From Mansonella perstans (taxonomy: Eukaryota > Nematoda > Chromadorea > Rhabditida > Onchocercidae), in the NCBI GenBank assembly GCA_037074765.1, contig JBAMDO010000026.1, positions 186,001-250,000 on the forward strand: a stretch of DNA of 64,000 bases, read 5' to 3'. The position numbers and the translations under genes are program-made. The notes under the pieces were generated by a model that worked only from the letters and a program-made list of their open reading frames with translations, was not told where the DNA came from and searched no databases. Of this stretch, positions 51,731 through 62,997 are shown one piece after another. Within the stretch, counting starts at the first letter, position 1. Each line of letters begins with the position of its first letter.

Positions 51731-52582
51731 CAGTTTAATTCCGGTAAAATTGTTTGAAAAGGAAGAGAAGACAGGTTTGCAAAACTTTATAGAGAGTATT
51801 ATTTCAAATTCTATGAGGAAAAGTGTCCGATGCTCCAAAATGCAAAATCAACAGCAGTGAAATCAGAGACAGTTATAACATTTCACGACAAACTCTAAAA
51901 ACAGCATTAAGACACTTTCCGAAGTTTATTCTCCGGAATAACGTAAAGTCGAGAGAGCTGCAAATTGAGTAAATTTACATGAATAAGAGCTTACTAGTGA
52001 TAAGAGAAATAGATTTAAAAATTTTCGCAGTAGAAAAACAAGTTTTAAATTTTTACTAACTCGCACATTTTATAGATTAAAAGCAGTCTGCAGGATAATA
52101 GCTTCCAATAATGTGCTGCAAATAAAAAGATTTTCAATTCATAACATACATCTCTCTACCGATAGATAAATAGTAATGACAAAATAGGAAAGCTATCTCA
52201 TCACATTATACTATTCTTATCAGTTTTACCTGCTCTTACTCCCAGCCAATATTTGTGTGTTTTCTTTTTCAACCTAATTTAATATTCCAAATACGATTGG
52301 AATTTCAAAAGATCCTCCAATGGTCAACCTTTTATTCTGAATGAAAGTGTTGAAATGACGTACGGCGATATTCTATTCTAACTTAAAACGCCTGCAGTAT
52401 GTTTATGCAAAACGATGAAAGAGTGCATGCATGCAAAAGATACGGCATAATATCACTTCTTGCATATGCAATATTCATTGTTTTTATTGTGCTTAACAAT
52501 ATGTTTTTTTAACTGATTGCAAACAGCATGCAAATGTTTATTTATAAGAGATTTTTCTTTCTGCATTATAGATACCAATTAA
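51731..52582. repeat. 852-bp segmental duplication, copy A
   Basis: Matches 58407-59258 at a constant offset of 6,676 bp, so there is no net insertion or deletion, and I saw no substitutions by eye. Its right edge is at the stop codon of the tyrosine kinase gene (TAA at 52579-52581); it would form that gene's 3' UTR and downstream DNA. Confidence 0.95.
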
Positions 52583-55500
52583 CTTTTTATACTTTTTAGA
52601 GTTTTGAATATTTTGCTGAAGTCCGGTCGTTCTTCAGGATTTTTAGCCCAACACTGCTGGACTAATTTCGCCACTCCAGATGGTGTTTCCTGTAATATGA
52701 ACCATTAGATGCGAGAAGTGATCGAATATTAATTAACATTTAGTCCTTTAGTGCATTTAGTGTCTGTAGCAGAAATTATACCTTTGGCATTTCCATCCGA
52801 TAATTTTGGACCACAATTTTTGCTCGTGTCTGAATATTACTGAGTCCTGGATAAGGTTCCGCTCCATCAGAGTAAATTTCCCAAACAAGAACACCATAGG
52901 ACCAGACATCGGTTTTGTTCGAATAAACTTTTTGTTGCATCGTTTCTGGTGCTAGCCATTTTACCGGTACCTATGCTAGATGTATTTATTTCTCAGATTT
53001 TTTTCTTTTATGAAAAATTGTTGAAACTTACAAGTAATCTGCAGAATTCATTTTAGCAGCCCAATTTTGTAACCATTTATTGCTAAACAAATCTTAATCT
53101 TTAGTCATTTTAACTGTCGTTTTCATACAACAGAACTGCAGCCAGATCAGTAAAGGTTCATTGTAGAGACGTCAAGTTATTTTCGCATACCGGCAATGAA
53201 GGACATCCATTACTTATCGAATCTCTTAATTCTATTTTTTGGCAAGCGCGTCAGTATCTTCGCAATTTACTTGATGTTTACTTTAAAGTTAAATTTTTCA
53301 TACGTATTAAGGCTGTCTTTCTTGGATAAGATTGATAAAGGTCTTTATGGAAGCACGGAAAACGAATTTATACTTGAGAAAAGTGCGTAATTAAAGCAAA
53401 TATTAAGCCAAGTCGAGATGTGGACTCATTTTGACCTTACAAGGAGAGTGGGATTGTGGAACTGGCACTCTTTCAGCTTGAAAATTTTCGTTCATTCTTT
53501 TGATTTATTATTCTGCTAAGCGAGCTTATCCAGTATGTGTTGCTTGACGTATGTTTGGATATTTGGTTCAATTGTTCAGACTTACTTTCCTGCCTTCTTA
53601 TTCAGTTATCTTCACATTTGTCTTGGTATAATTTACTGAATACTTCCTTCTATTCACAATGGTTTTTAATATTCACTCAACAGCTGACAAATGAAGCGGA
53701 AAAAAATTACGAAGGAATAATTTTCATTTATTACCTTTTCTAACTTTTCATCTTGTACGATAAGACGATCATCAGACATGCCAAAATCACTAATTTTCAC
53801 ATCAAGTTTGCCGCTTAGCAAAACATTGCGTGCAGCGATATCCCGATGGATACATTTCTGCTTGTGTAAATAAGTCATCCCATCTGCTGCTTCGATCGCA
53901 AAACGCAGCTTCACGACTAATGTTGTCTTTCCTTTCTCTTTTCGTAGATACGACAATAAGGATCCACCTAACATAAACTTTTAAGGTCTTATAAATATGA
54001 TGATTGCTGCGCTGTACTTCTGCTATCAATGAATATGAAACAAAACAATATTGACCCAAACAATATCTGCCAATATATTTCAATGAAAAATTATAAAGCA
54101 AGCTTGCTACATGACCCTGAATTGCTCAAAAGCCTCACAGAGTGACATTAAAAAGTGAAGATCGTGATGCTTGAGAAATTCTGAAAATACATAGGAATAA
54201 CAACCAGGGCAATTCTCCATAATAATCATTAGTGGATGTTCGTGTACGGCTACTCCAAGGATTCGAACTACGTGCTTATGCTCATAGCGACGCATCAGTC
54301 TTGCTTCTTTCATAAATTTCAATCGAGCTTCACGTGTTGCTTCCTGACGCATCGTTTTTATCGCTACTTCATGTTTTTCCGTTCCAAACGAATATTCCGC
54401 AAGGAATACCTTGAAATTCAGTTTCAGAATATGAATGTACTATTTATATTGAAACTGCTGGCCTTTACTGACTTTACGTAATTATTTAACGTTATTTCTC
54501 AGCTCACCTCACCAAATGCACCTTCGCCGAGTTTTTTGACAAGTCTGATAGAATCATGATTTAGTAACCATTGTGGTCGTTCGATGGGTCGGCGAAGGCG
54601 TGCTTGACTAGAAGTAGATAGTGGTTCTTTTGTTGTTTTATAATATTGAATCAAATCGGATACGCTCTTCTCGTGGTGGTGTTCGCAATAGAACGAACCG
54701 TCTTGGTCTTGATTCACCATAAAATGTCGTACGGCATTATTGTGTCGTACCGAGATCGCAAGTACTATTTCTCCTGAAAAATCCGTTATCGATCCGGTGG
54801 TCACCTCCTATCTTTCACATCCAGCTAGCGTTAAAACAATGTCGCTATTTTGTGAATGTTTAAACTGCTTCTGTCAACGACAGTTGATGAATAACTGTTG
54901 CTCTGTTGTTCATCTTTTTTAAGTAAAAAAAAAAATTGAAATATTAACAAAAGTTGCAAATTGCTTAATGCAGTGTTTTCACGCAAATGTAAAGCCTCTA
55001 AAATCAAAGAAAAAGTAGTGCTAAGTATTTCTTTTGAATTCCATTCATTGAAAAGTGAAGATTTATTGTGACGTAAAAAACTCAAAAGGACCAGCATTAC
55101 ATGCACGTTCTCACGTTCACGTTCTTCTCGAAAATTTTCTAAAACAGATACCAGGGGTAAGTTCAGTTTTACGCAACAAAAAGTCGCCTTCCTTTTTCAA
55201 CAACGGTTCGATATCGGTACGCGGTATTAATCCGTGATAATAATCAGCCCCTTTTACATCATCAGTTATTGATACTGAATCTTCACTCTGTAGTAAACAA
55301 ATATTGAGAAATCAAATTCATCCGAGAGAATTTATGAAACTTCAAATTTATTTGCTTATGATTAATTACGCATCTGGGCTAAAAAACAGTTTTATAATCC
55401 CGACAATAAAGATAAAATTTATTCGAAATTCTTAAATTTCAGATGGATTCACACAATATTTGTTAAATTGTTGCCGAATGCTTGTTATTTACAAATTCAA

Positions 55501-55634
55501 AGTAAAGTTATTTGAGCCATTTAATTCAGGAAACGAAGTATAACCAAGATAATTTGCTATAAAACTGTTATTAGAAGTAAGAAAAAGGAAAATGATATAG
55601 TTTCTCTCACCTCTTCGTCCTCCTTCTTTGGCAT
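52579..55634 (-). CDS. Nematode SH2-tyrosine kinase (Fer/SPE-8-like)
   Basis: Seven exons (55611-55634, 55152-55287, 54508-54773, 54205-54409, 53735-53967, 52782-52970, 52579-52689) give 1,164 nt, 387 residues. A short acidic N-terminus (MPKKEDEE) leads to an SH2 domain at about 23-115 (DYYHGLIPRTDIEPLL, FLLRKTE phosphotyrosine-binding Arg 47). The kinase domain has glycine loop LGEGAFGEV (134-143), HEVAIK with Lys 160, HRDIAARN with Asp 253, DFG (271-273), and the WLAPE motif. All catalytic residues are present. This compact SH2 plus kinase layout without an F-BAR domain matches the expanded nematode Fer-related group, several of which act in sperm. Cytoplasmic signalling by Tyr phosphorylation is expected. 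It ends at the edge of the 852-bp duplication. Confidence 0.93.
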
Positions 55635-57017
55635 TTATAAAAAAATACAACCACTTCTTGACAGATAAGAAATAGACAATAAAGTGAAATACACCATCTA
55701 AGTAATTGTTTTATTTGCTTGTGAAAATCAACTTACCAATTTGCATAAAGCTCTCATTAATTACTCAAACTATTCTTCCGGCATCATAGATATTGGAAGC
55801 GCTATATAGGTAACACAGAAACAAAAACGTGACTGTTTCTATTCACGACAATTCATCTAAGTATCACATTTAGGTATTATACATTTACATAGCTGATAAT
55901 AAACATTAACAAGCATACAATTTGTAATCACTAGATTTTCTTAATTTTCATCGCCTCAATTCAATTCTGAGCGATTGAGGAATCCGTAGAAATATATGAT
56001 TAGTTTTTTAGCAGATATTGGAAAAGTCATCAAATTATAGTATAAAAACATCGATATATTTAGGAAGACACCTTATTTTCAAAACCGCTTCGCAGTACAC
56101 TGGTTCGAGCTAATTCGCTCATATCACGGTTCCTCAGCTTCCAAACTTGTGTCTTTCAAAAAAAAAAAAAAAAAAAAAAAAACTACATTGGCACTTTCTT
56201 AACAAACAATCTAGACCTACTAATTTCAGAAGATCATTTGGCACTTTTTTCTAGAGTGAAGCTATTATTTGGCTTCATCTCATTTGGACTATCGAAAGTT
56301 CCGAATATTTGAAAATGAATTAAAATGGAAAAAAGGTTGCAGAGTAAGCATCATATAGAATTTTGGTAATAGATTCACACCCCAAAATTTTTTGTCGAAA
56401 GACGTTTATCATTCTTATTTTATGGCATGTTTATGACCTAATAATTAACAATTATTCCTATTTCTGTCATTCTTTGTCATGAAACATTATCCATTATAAG
56501 TAAGAAGCCAAAAAAAGTTTGTAATGACCACTCTGTTCTACATGGTTATCTGAACCTATCCTTCCAGACTTCACTTTTTCATTCAAATATTAGTCGTGCC
56601 CATCATTTTCTCGAGTAATCCTACCGTAGAAATGAAACGCAATGCACAATTACTAACGCAGTAATATCAATGTAAAACTGAAGTAAATACTATATTTCTG
56701 CACCGTATTATTATTTCGCACTTTACTTTCCACTAAATATTTCTCATAAGTTTAACGTTATAAATCAATGATGTAGGAAGAAAGATCATAAAATAATATC
56801 AATCTACATATGACAAATACACCAGCAAATTTCCCGCAGTCGTTCTCTCTCTCCAGGAACTTGTTTGTATTGTTAGTCTTAGATGCATACTTTCAAAAAG
56901 TGATGAAATGCATTTATCCATAACAAATTTAGGAATAAAATTTGGTAATTTTAAAGTTAATAAGTAATTAAATAATTTAAATGAATAATCATTTCATAGA
57001 TATCACGCGTATGGAAA
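55635..57017. other. Intergenic, contains ampd-derived fragment
   Basis: Apart from the decayed AMP deaminase exons at 56072-56376 and an A run at 56158-56182, nothing was recognised between the kinase start and the 3' end of the collagen-like gene. Confidence 0.5.
56072..56376 (-). pseudogene. Decayed partial copy of ampd exons 15-16
   Basis: Minus-strand 56153-56072 translates QVWKLRNRDMSELARTSVLR then SGFENK and keeps a GT donor (GTGTCT). It corresponds to [20 protein letters not shown] in ampd exon 34239-34349. To its right, 56350-56376 reads NLLPKFYM, corresponding to NPLPEFHM of exon 34517-34690. The intron between is also similar (TTTGGCTTCATCTCATTTGG against the ampd intron), so this is a DNA-level duplication and not a retrocopy. 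It has lost conserved residues and most of exon 15. Confidence 0.8.
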
Positions 57018-58390
57018 TCAATCGAAATAAATGATAATGAAAAGTGGAACCAACAGTGTAAATACACCTGAAAAATCGAATTTTTCCTCAAATGGATTTT
57101 GACAACCAAATATCTGATAGCTACTCTAATTTGATCATAGTTTGCTTTCATAATCTATTTAGCATAGTCTTTTTGCTTTCATTCCCTTCACGCTTTCATT
57201 CTATTTGCAGATGGGAACAAATAATCCCCAAGGAATGCAAAATTGTTGCTCTTGTGAAGTATAAATAATATAAAATATACCGTGTGATAGTGATATAGAG
57301 AAGTCACCGGGAGGGCCGGGATCTCCCATTTGTCCTTGCTCTCCACGTGGTCCAGGATCACCTTGAGGACCTTGAGATCCTTGTGGTCCGGGTGATCCTC
57401 TGGGTCCAACATCGCCATCGTCTCCAATGAACTCTTTTGGTACAAGTGTTTGGGTTTTAGGTTCAACCTTGGTCTGTAACGCCTGTGTTGCAAATGTGCC
57501 TGTAACGCCCTTCTGCTTGATTTCAGTGCTGCGATTTTTTGTAGATTCGATGGTCTGTTTCTTTCCTGATTTTTTTTTGGCCTCTTCTCTGATTTTCTTT
57601 GTACTGGTAATTGTAAGATTTGCAGGTACGTTGATCTTTTCAGCTGCTGTGGTATTAGATTTGCTGTTCTCTTTTATATCATTTTCCCTGTATATCTGTC
57701 GATCATTATTCAAATCGTCCCCCTTTGCAGGTTCTATAAGCTTCATGATTTCTGCCAAATATAATAAACATTGAAATTCAATGTAATCAGAAAGATTATT
57801 TTTTAAAAAGACGAAATTCTTCTTTTTAAAGAGTTAAGAAGATAGGAACAGTATCGGACGTTGCTTCTTTGGTAATGGTATCCGTCAGTAGTAATGGATG
57901 TTACGCAAGCGGTTAATGGATCTTATCGAAGTCGTCAATTATTCTCACATGAGGAAGTTTTCTGTTTAAATGAACACAAAGAATTTTGCAAACTTCCTCC
58001 TTTTTAATTTTTTAATGGTCTAAAATTTGATTTTTTACCAAACATCCCTGTCACTGGATAGAATAATCCAAGCTCCACTTTGAACTTTTTTCAAAAAAAA
58101 AAGGAACTTAAAGTGGAAGTTTGGGAAAAGCGATTAGAAGAATTCCTTGGGCAATGTAAAACTCACGGGAAATTTTTCCAAATACAAATTAAATTAAATG
58201 CAGTGAATACCTTCTGCTGTGGCAATGATGTCAGCCTGTAAATTTTAAGTTGATCAGTTATCGAGTGAAATTACAATGAATGATAAATTTAAATAATCAG
58301 TGAAAATAAAGTGATTTTGAAACGAATTTTTATGCTTACCATCATGGCCATTAAGATAGTGATTATAATGAGAATAGTAGTTGGTTTCAT
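57018..58390 (-). CDS. Secreted or membrane-anchored collagen-like protein
   Basis: Four exons (58340-58390, 58211-58235, 57308-57751, 57018-57067) join in phase to 570 nt, 189 residues. The first encodes the signal peptide [17 protein letters not shown]; the second and third begin [21 protein letters not shown] Lys/Thr/Asn-rich linker follows, then about 13 Gly-X-Y triplets ([18 protein letters not shown] onward to GDPGPPG). The last exon would encode a hydrophobic tail [16 protein letters not shown], suggesting a membrane anchor or GPI signal; this exon rests on one strong acceptor (ATTTTTCAG) and phase. Without it the frame runs to 57201 and gives a tail ending FVPICK. It is a miniature collagen-like protein, not a standard cuticle collagen. 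The gap-free 852-bp repeat begins 17 nt upstream of its ATG. Confidence 0.7.
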
Positions 58391-58406
58391 ATCTTGTACT
58401 GTCCTG

Positions 58407-59258
58407 CAGTTTAATTCCGGTAAAATTGTTTGAAAAGGAAGAGAAGACAGGTTTGCAAAACTTTATAGAGAGTATTATTTCAAATTCTATGAGGAAAAGT
58501 GTCCGATGCTCCAAAATGCAAAATCAACAGCAGTGAAATCAGAGACAGTTATAACATTTCACGACAAACTCTAAAAACAGCATTAAGACACTTTCCGAAG
58601 TTTATTCTCCGGAATAACGTAAAGTCGAGAGAGCTGCAAATTGAGTAAATTTACATGAATAAGAGCTTACTAGTGATAAGAGAAATAGATTTAAAAATTT
58701 TCGCAGTAGAAAAACAAGTTTTAAATTTTTACTAACTCGCACATTTTATAGATTAAAAGCAGTCTGCAGGATAATAGCTTCCAATAATGTGCTGCAAATA
58801 AAAAGATTTTCAATTCATAACATACATCTCTCTACCGATAGATAAATAGTAATGACAAAATAGGAAAGCTATCTCATCACATTATACTATTCTTATCAGT
58901 TTTACCTGCTCTTACTCCCAGCCAATATTTGTGTGTTTTCTTTTTCAACCTAATTTAATATTCCAAATACGATTGGAATTTCAAAAGATCCTCCAATGGT
59001 CAACCTTTTATTCTGAATGAAAGTGTTGAAATGACGTACGGCGATATTCTATTCTAACTTAAAACGCCTGCAGTATGTTTATGCAAAACGATGAAAGAGT
59101 GCATGCATGCAAAAGATACGGCATAATATCACTTCTTGCATATGCAATATTCATTGTTTTTATTGTGCTTAACAATATGTTTTTTTAACTGATTGCAAAC
59201 AGCATGCAAATGTTTATTTATAAGAGATTTTTCTTTCTGCATTATAGATACCAATTAA
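58407..59258. repeat. 852-bp segmental duplication, copy B
   Basis: Partner of 51731-52582, same orientation, constant offset. Here it is the immediate 5' flank (promoter and 5' UTR) of the minus-strand collagen-like gene. The left boundary is the CAG at 58407-58409; the right boundary is followed by TTTA-rich simple sequence. Confidence 0.95.
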
Positions 59259-59847
59259 TTTTTCGTAATTTTTTATTTATTTAAGCTTATTTATTTATTT
59301 ATCAATTGATTTTTTACATTTTTTTATTTATTTAAGTTTATTTATTTATTTATTTATCAATTAATTTTTCATACCTTTTTATTTAAACATTAAATGATAT
59401 TTACTAATTTTGCACTAATTATATCTAACTATGCTAGGTCTAATTGTTATTAATTTTGAGTAGTATAAAAAATTACAAAAATGAATTGTCTAGTAAGATG
59501 CTATCCTTGCCAAATTTAAACTGCACCTTATGGAAGGAAAGAAATTGACTTTCCGAAGAAATATCTTCTGTGACTTTAGTGCTGTTATTCTTCACCAAGT
59601 TTCGAAGCGCTTGCAGCATACTGTAATGTGGATCCTAAAGTATGGAGGCCATATCAGCTGGGTCGCGTTGGGTGGAATGGAGTCAGGGTGCTGGCATATA
59701 TTTGGGCGTTGTTGGTTTATAGCTAATCTTTCATCAATCTATGATGGTGTCAAAGGTCATTTCGTTAAATATGACGTTTGTTTTACTAATCATTTTACAC
59801 TTATAGGCGTTTGGATTTGAGATCTTATATCAAGGAAGGAATAAAGT
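59259..59847. other. Upstream region of rps-4
   Basis: TTTA-rich simple repeat at about 59274-59365 with two partial duplicates ending TCAATT. An open frame of 96 residues (59530-59820) ends just before the rps-4 start; it has no recognisable family and overlaps the expected promoter, so it is not called as a gene. Confidence 0.5.
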
Positions 59848-62437
59848 ATGGCTCGTGGACCAAAGCGGCATTTAAAGCGCCTTGCTGCACCAAAACATTG
59901 GATGTTAGACAAACTTGGAGGTATGATATTCCTTTTTTCTTTACTTTACTTATCTTTAGCATAGGCTATTTAGTATTCCGGGTAGGAGGAAACTTTTCAT
60001 ATAAATTTTAGGCCTTTCTTATTAGGCTGTGTTAAACGAAAATGTTAGCCATAATTTAATTTTATTTAACGTTAGATAGCTCACACGTAAAGCGCTTTTG
60101 TGGTAATCTGTTTAGAATATTCTGTTTTACCATTGTCTGTGTCCATCCATTGTTCATTATCGTTGTTAAATGGCCTGAATTAGATCCATTTTACGATGTT
60201 CCATGTAGATTGTGCAGTTCTGTCATTGTCAAAAAGGTTTCTGTCGATACTGACCACCATCCCTACTGAACAAGTAATGCTCCTATTGTTAGTGCATGAA
60301 GAGAGTTATTCAGATCCTTCTACAGTAAAAAGATCCTTCTGCAGTAAAAGTCACTTCTGCAGTAAGAAGTCACGTAGAAATTGGTGTTACTGAGGATGAG
60401 TTAAATAATTGCTTTTCTTCTGTAATTTGTCCGATGTATCGGTGGTTGATCGCCATACCCTCAGTTTGAAGGGTGAACCAATTAGGTTCAGTTCCATCCT
60501 AAAAAAAAAAAAAAAAAAAAAAAAGAAATGAAATGCAGCAGTTACTGATGAAGTTCATGGAATTACCGTTTGATACAAATATGATGAGTATTACGCGGCA
60601 CTTTCTGAAACTGCTGTCCTTCAAATTGCACGTGATTTTGCTTTTGCATAATCTTATAATGTCAAAGAGAAAGGAGAGATGCTTGGGCATGTAATCGAAA
60701 AGAGTCATGCAAGGATTCGCGTTCATCGTGAGCAAATAGGTGCAATAGAAACTGATCACAAAATAGTTTTCCTATGAAAATGAACCTTTACAGGTGTTTT
60801 TGCCCCCAGGCCACGGTGTGGACCACATAAGTTGCGTGAATCGCTCCCGTTGATATTGTTTTTGCGTAATCGACTGAAGTATGCACTGACATATAACGAG
60901 GCGCGCATGATTTGCAAGCAGCGTTTGATCAAAGTCGATGGCAAGGTACGAACGGATATGCGATTTCCTGCTGGATTTATGGGTATATATTTCCTCAGTC
61001 AAATACTCTTCGTAGATAATTATTTCTTATCGCTCATATTTTGAGGTTGGAATGAATATTGCATTATTTGGTGTAAGATAGATGGAGAGAACGCAATATT
61101 GTTTGATTTTCTTTTATTTGTTTGAAACCGATTGAATGATCTTGTGTTTGAATACTTTCAGATGTAATCAGGATCGATAAGACAAACGAAACTTTTCGCT
61201 TGTTATATGATGCTAAAGGCCGCTATGCTACTCACCGTATCACAGAGCAGGAAGGGAATTTCAAACTGTGCAAGATAGTGAAAAAATGTGTCGGACCAAA
61301 GGGCGTGCCTTTTATTGTCACCCACGATGCTCGAACTATTCGTTATCCTGATCCACATGTTAAGGTTCGCTTTCCTTTTTTAATGCTTTGCAATACGCCC
61401 GCACAACCAACAAATTCTCTTAGCAATCAAGTTTTGCAAATACCTTCTATACTTATTGAGATGAGAAACATTAGCTCAGATCTAGTTTTAGAGATGAAAG
61501 GCTTTGTTAATCTTTTATAGTGTAGGACTGTTTTTTTGTGAGTTTCCTAGTGTAAGTGTCTGCTACTGGATTTTTGTAGTTTTTCTTTTTTTAATTTCTT
61601 AATATCTTTTTTAAGACAACTTGTTTGACTTTTTATCATTTTTCCAGAATTTCAGGTAAATGACACGATAGTGGTGGATATTACAACCGGTAAGATGAGT
61701 GATTACGTGAAATTTGACCAGGGTAATTTGTGTATGGTAACAGGAGGGCGTAACATGGGTCGTGTAGGTATCGTTGGACATCGTGAGAAGCATCCAGGCT
61801 CATTTGACATTGTGCACATTAAAGATGCCGCTGGACATTCGTTCGCTACTCGGTAAGTATAGGAGGAGAATCACGAACAAAATATTCGCGTCTTTTGAAT
61901 GAAACAGCTAAGAAAATTTTGAGGTTTTGAAACAAATGGAATTTCTAAAATTCGGTGAGTCAAAATGCATTTTGTTTACAAGGCGCAATATACTCCTCCA
62001 CAGTGATGATTAAAGAAGGCCGGGGCCTGGTTGGCATAACCACCGGTCCAGGTCAGTTTTTTTATATGCTTACGAGCAATATTCCCTGTTAGGGAATAAG
62101 GTTTCGTTGATTGAAACGACAATTTACGGATTTTATAGCTTCGGTTTCATGTTTTATTAATGTGTTGCTGATTTTCTGTGCGAAATGTATTTTTTTTGAT
62201 CACTCCTGTTACAACCAAGTTTGCAAAAGATTAACTTTGCATATTCAAGCCATTGTGATACCTCTTGTTTCTACAGGTTAATAAACTTGTTTATTATCAT
62301 CATTTAGGTTAAATAACGTATTTATCATTGGAAAAGGGACGAAATCTATGGTAAGTTTACCGGGACCGACAAAGGGTGTCCGTTTAACTATTGCCGAGGA
62401 ACGAGATCGTCGACTCGCCCAGAAAAGAGCAGCTTAA
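59848..62437 (+). CDS. rps-4: 40S ribosomal protein S4 (eS4)
   Basis: Five exons (59848-59920, 60794-60982, 61162-61364, 61656-61852, 62308-62437) total 792 nt, 263 residues, exactly the usual eS4 length. The start [20 protein letters not shown] and blocks [46 protein letters not shown] and [20 protein letters not shown] are diagnostic. Order is N-terminal region, S4-type RNA-binding domain, then the KOW-like GGRNMGRVG motif. It is a structural protein of the small ribosomal subunit. Intron 1 carries a box C/D snoRNA, the common arrangement of snoRNAs in ribosomal protein genes. Confidence 0.98.
60389..60468 (+). other. Structured element in rps-4 intron 1
   Basis: ACTGAGG and CCCTCAGT arms enclose about 65 nt that include the small hairpins CCGAT-GT-ATCGG and GGTGG-TTGAT-CGCCA. 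It has no convincing C and D boxes. It may be a second structured intronic RNA or chance pairing. Confidence 0.3.
60536..60616 (+). ncRNA. Box C/D snoRNA in rps-4 intron 1
   Basis: An 81-nt unit has a perfect 8-bp terminal stem CAGCAGTT (60536-60543) and AACTGCTG (60609-60616). Directly inside it are box C TGATGA (60546-60551) and box D CTGA (60605-60608). An internal D' (TTGA, 60570-60573) and a perfect C' (ATGATGA, 60581-60587) complete the pattern. The guide just before D', GGAATTACCG, is complementary to CGGUAAUUCC of the highly conserved 18S rRNA 530-loop region; by the D+5 rule the predicted 2'-O-methylated base is the U of CGGU. The second guide lies before box D (TATTACGCGGCACTTT); its target is not assigned. 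Sense orientation with the host gene supports intronic processing. Confidence 0.8.
61985..62050 (+). other. GC-rich patch in rps-4 intron 4
   Basis: An AT-poor island inside an AT-rich intron. It can read in one frame [17 protein letters not shown] between an acceptor-like CCACAG and a donor-like GTCAGT, and can also fold (CCTGG..CCAGG around GGTT..AACC). It is not needed for the 263-residue eS4 and would disrupt it. Cryptic exon, structured RNA or inserted fragment are all possible. Confidence 0.35.
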
Positions 62438-62997
62438 AAGAAATTTTGTTGAGATTTATGTGATTCAGTTGTATTGTGAAATTCATGATTAAAATACATT
62501 TGTTGTTTGCAACTTCTACTACATACAGCTTCTTAGCTCTCTCCTGCATTTAGTACATTGAACTCCGAAAGGTTGCATCTCTTAGATGAATGGAACGAAA
62601 AGAATTTCTCGGTTTTCTTTTCTGGAAGAGAATTTTTTCAATTTTTCGAAGTTTTTTTTTTTCATTAGAATGAAATGGGAGGGAAATCAGAACAGAATTA
62701 TAAATTACTGCGATGTTTTCATGGTACATAATTTTTTCGGAATAGTTTGTGTTAGAATTAGTAGTGGTGATGATGTGGTCTGTGATGAAATGTATTCCGC
62801 ATGATATTTGGTCCTGTCGTTAAGTCGGATATCTGGCATTCACTTTATGTGTGTTGCCACGTCTCACTTTGGTTCTCCTGGAACTTGGCATTTCATATGT
62901 TTATATTGGACTACTAACTGACATGGGAACCATCAGGAAAATAGAGAATTCCGGTTTAGAAGATCATTTGCAGAGTTGACTTGTATTTTGCTGGAGG

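Noticed and set aside
53196..53743. Plus-strand frames inside the kinase intron between 52970 and 53735
   Set aside because: AT-rich intronic sequence; the kinase exons on both sides join in phase on the minus strand.
59530..59820. 96-residue frame immediately before rps-4
   Set aside because: No family, no splice support, and it occupies the promoter of a highly expressed gene; its composition follows local sequence.
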